Origin: Gammaproteobacteria bacterium
Lineage (GTDB): Bacteria > Pseudomonadota > Gammaproteobacteria > Arenicellales > UBA868
DNA: 36,809 nucleotides
Assembly: GCA_022451485.1 (NCBI GenBank)
Contig: JAKUQS010000026.1
Location: 1 to 36,809, forward strand
Direction: 5' to 3'
This document shows positions 36,362-36,809 of the stretch, piece by piece (the stretch's first letter is position 1; the number at the start of each line of letters is the position of its first letter). The notes under the pieces are model-generated. The model searched no databases. It worked only from the letters and a program-made list of their open reading frames with translations, and was not told the origin of the DNA. The position numbers and the translations under genes are program-made.

Positions 36362-36809
36362 TCGACGGCCATTGCATTGCCACCAAATGTGATTCGCGCC
36401 AACGAAAGAATTGGCACAGGGATATGTGACAGGGCCTCTCGCCCTCCTTCTGCCGGCTTTTCGATTACACAACCGATACCTACAAGGCTAGCCCCGCTTT
36501 CACTGACAAGACTAGCTAGCGCCATCAACGTTGAACCGGTAGCAAGAAAATCATCCACGATAAGTACGTTATCCTCCATTCCGAGAAATCGCCGATCGAT
36601 CATTAATTCCGAGGCAGTACCCCGAGTACGGCTAACCGCTTCAGACACATAATAGGTACCTGTCATAACACGCGATTGACCTTTGCGCGCGAAAATAAGT
36701 TTGGCGTTGTATTGCGAAGCAGTAGTTAACGCAATTGCGATCCCACTTGCCTCAGCTGTCACTACACGCGTCACATTTTCGACACCAGCAGTCATAAATT
36801 GGCGATGCA
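36358..36809 (-). CDS. xpt: Xanthine phosphoribosyltransferase, 5' end cut by window
   Basis: Purine salvage enzyme that makes XMP from xanthine and PRPP. Motifs are VTRVVTAEASGIAIA near the window edge, FARKG, the PRPP loop NVLIVDDFLATGSTLMALASLV and the Xpt tail GIGCVIEKPAEGGREAL with ILSLARI. This is the Bacillus Xpt type rather than the enteric Gpt type. The frame stays open through the last base (upstream codons read HRQF before the first visible methionine), so at least the first third of the gene lies outside. It overlaps the ATL gene by 4 nt. Confidence 0.85.
   Translation of the reverse strand, partial: HRQFMTAGVENVTRVVTAEASGIAIALTTASQYNAKLIFARKGQSRVMTGTYYVSEAVSRTRGTASELMIDRRFLGMEDNVLIVDDFLATGSTLMALASLVSESGASLVGIGCVIEKPAEGGREALSHIPVPILSLARITFGGNAMAVE

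Overview
This window reads as a chromosomal segment of a gammaproteobacterium, probably free-living and uncultured. The signs are the enteric-style order xseB-ispA-dxs, a PhoB/PhoR pair with a textbook Pho box, gamma-type ParC and ParE, and an AlgC-type phosphomannomutase. Genes are tightly packed: no intergenic gap exceeds about 265 bp. I see no tRNA, rRNA, CRISPR array, transposase, integrase or phage gene.

Layout, left to right. (1) 1-3674: the 3' part of a phosphomannomutase/phosphoglucomutase gene converges on parC. (2) 3786-5794: an editing-domain deacylase (ProXp-ala/PrdX type) followed 2 nt later by an amidase. (3) 5893-10052: a phosphate block made of a Pho box, phoB, phoR, a second Pho box, a PiT phosphate permease and its DUF47/PhoU-like partner. 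(4) 10246-11978: a 2-phosphoglycerate-kinase-like protein with ATP-cone-like domains, divergent from SixA. (5) 12030-19069, minus strand: a five-gene run of a 3-hydroxyisobutyrate-dehydrogenase-family enzyme, a threonine-aldolase-family PLP enzyme, HyuA, HyuB and an MFS exporter. This looks like a catabolic operon of unknown substrate. (6) 19145-25794: a tungsten/molybdenum aldehyde oxidoreductase block. On the minus strand it runs four-cluster ferredoxin, AOR catalytic subunit, FAD reductase, MoaD-like carrier, an unrecognised 101-residue protein, MoaA. MoeB and a GNAT protein converge on it from the plus strand. A Fur-box-like palindrome lies just upstream of the first gene. (7) 26059-27850: a flippase-like membrane protein overlapping a GNAT gene. 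(8) 27899-30956, minus strand: parE, a DUF3501 protein and a short rubrerythrin. (9) 31137-35988: xseB-ispA-dxs, folE2 and a Mak-type fructokinase. (10) 35996-36809, minus strand: an alkyltransferase-like DNA repair protein translationally coupled to a partial xanthine phosphoribosyltransferase that runs off the window.

The most distinctive unit is the AOR block. Its electron-transfer subunit, catalytic subunit and FAD subunit match the three-part plan known from the Aromatoleum AorABC enzyme. The pterin genes and an unknown small protein share its operon, suggesting a self-contained enzyme-plus-cofactor module. The adjacent threonine-aldolase operon would release an aldehyde, a possible but unproven link. 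The phosphate block is unusual in pairing PhoBR with a PiT carrier behind a Pho box rather than with a Pst system. ParC and ParE, both minus strand, bracket the roughly 24 kb that hold all the accessory metabolism.
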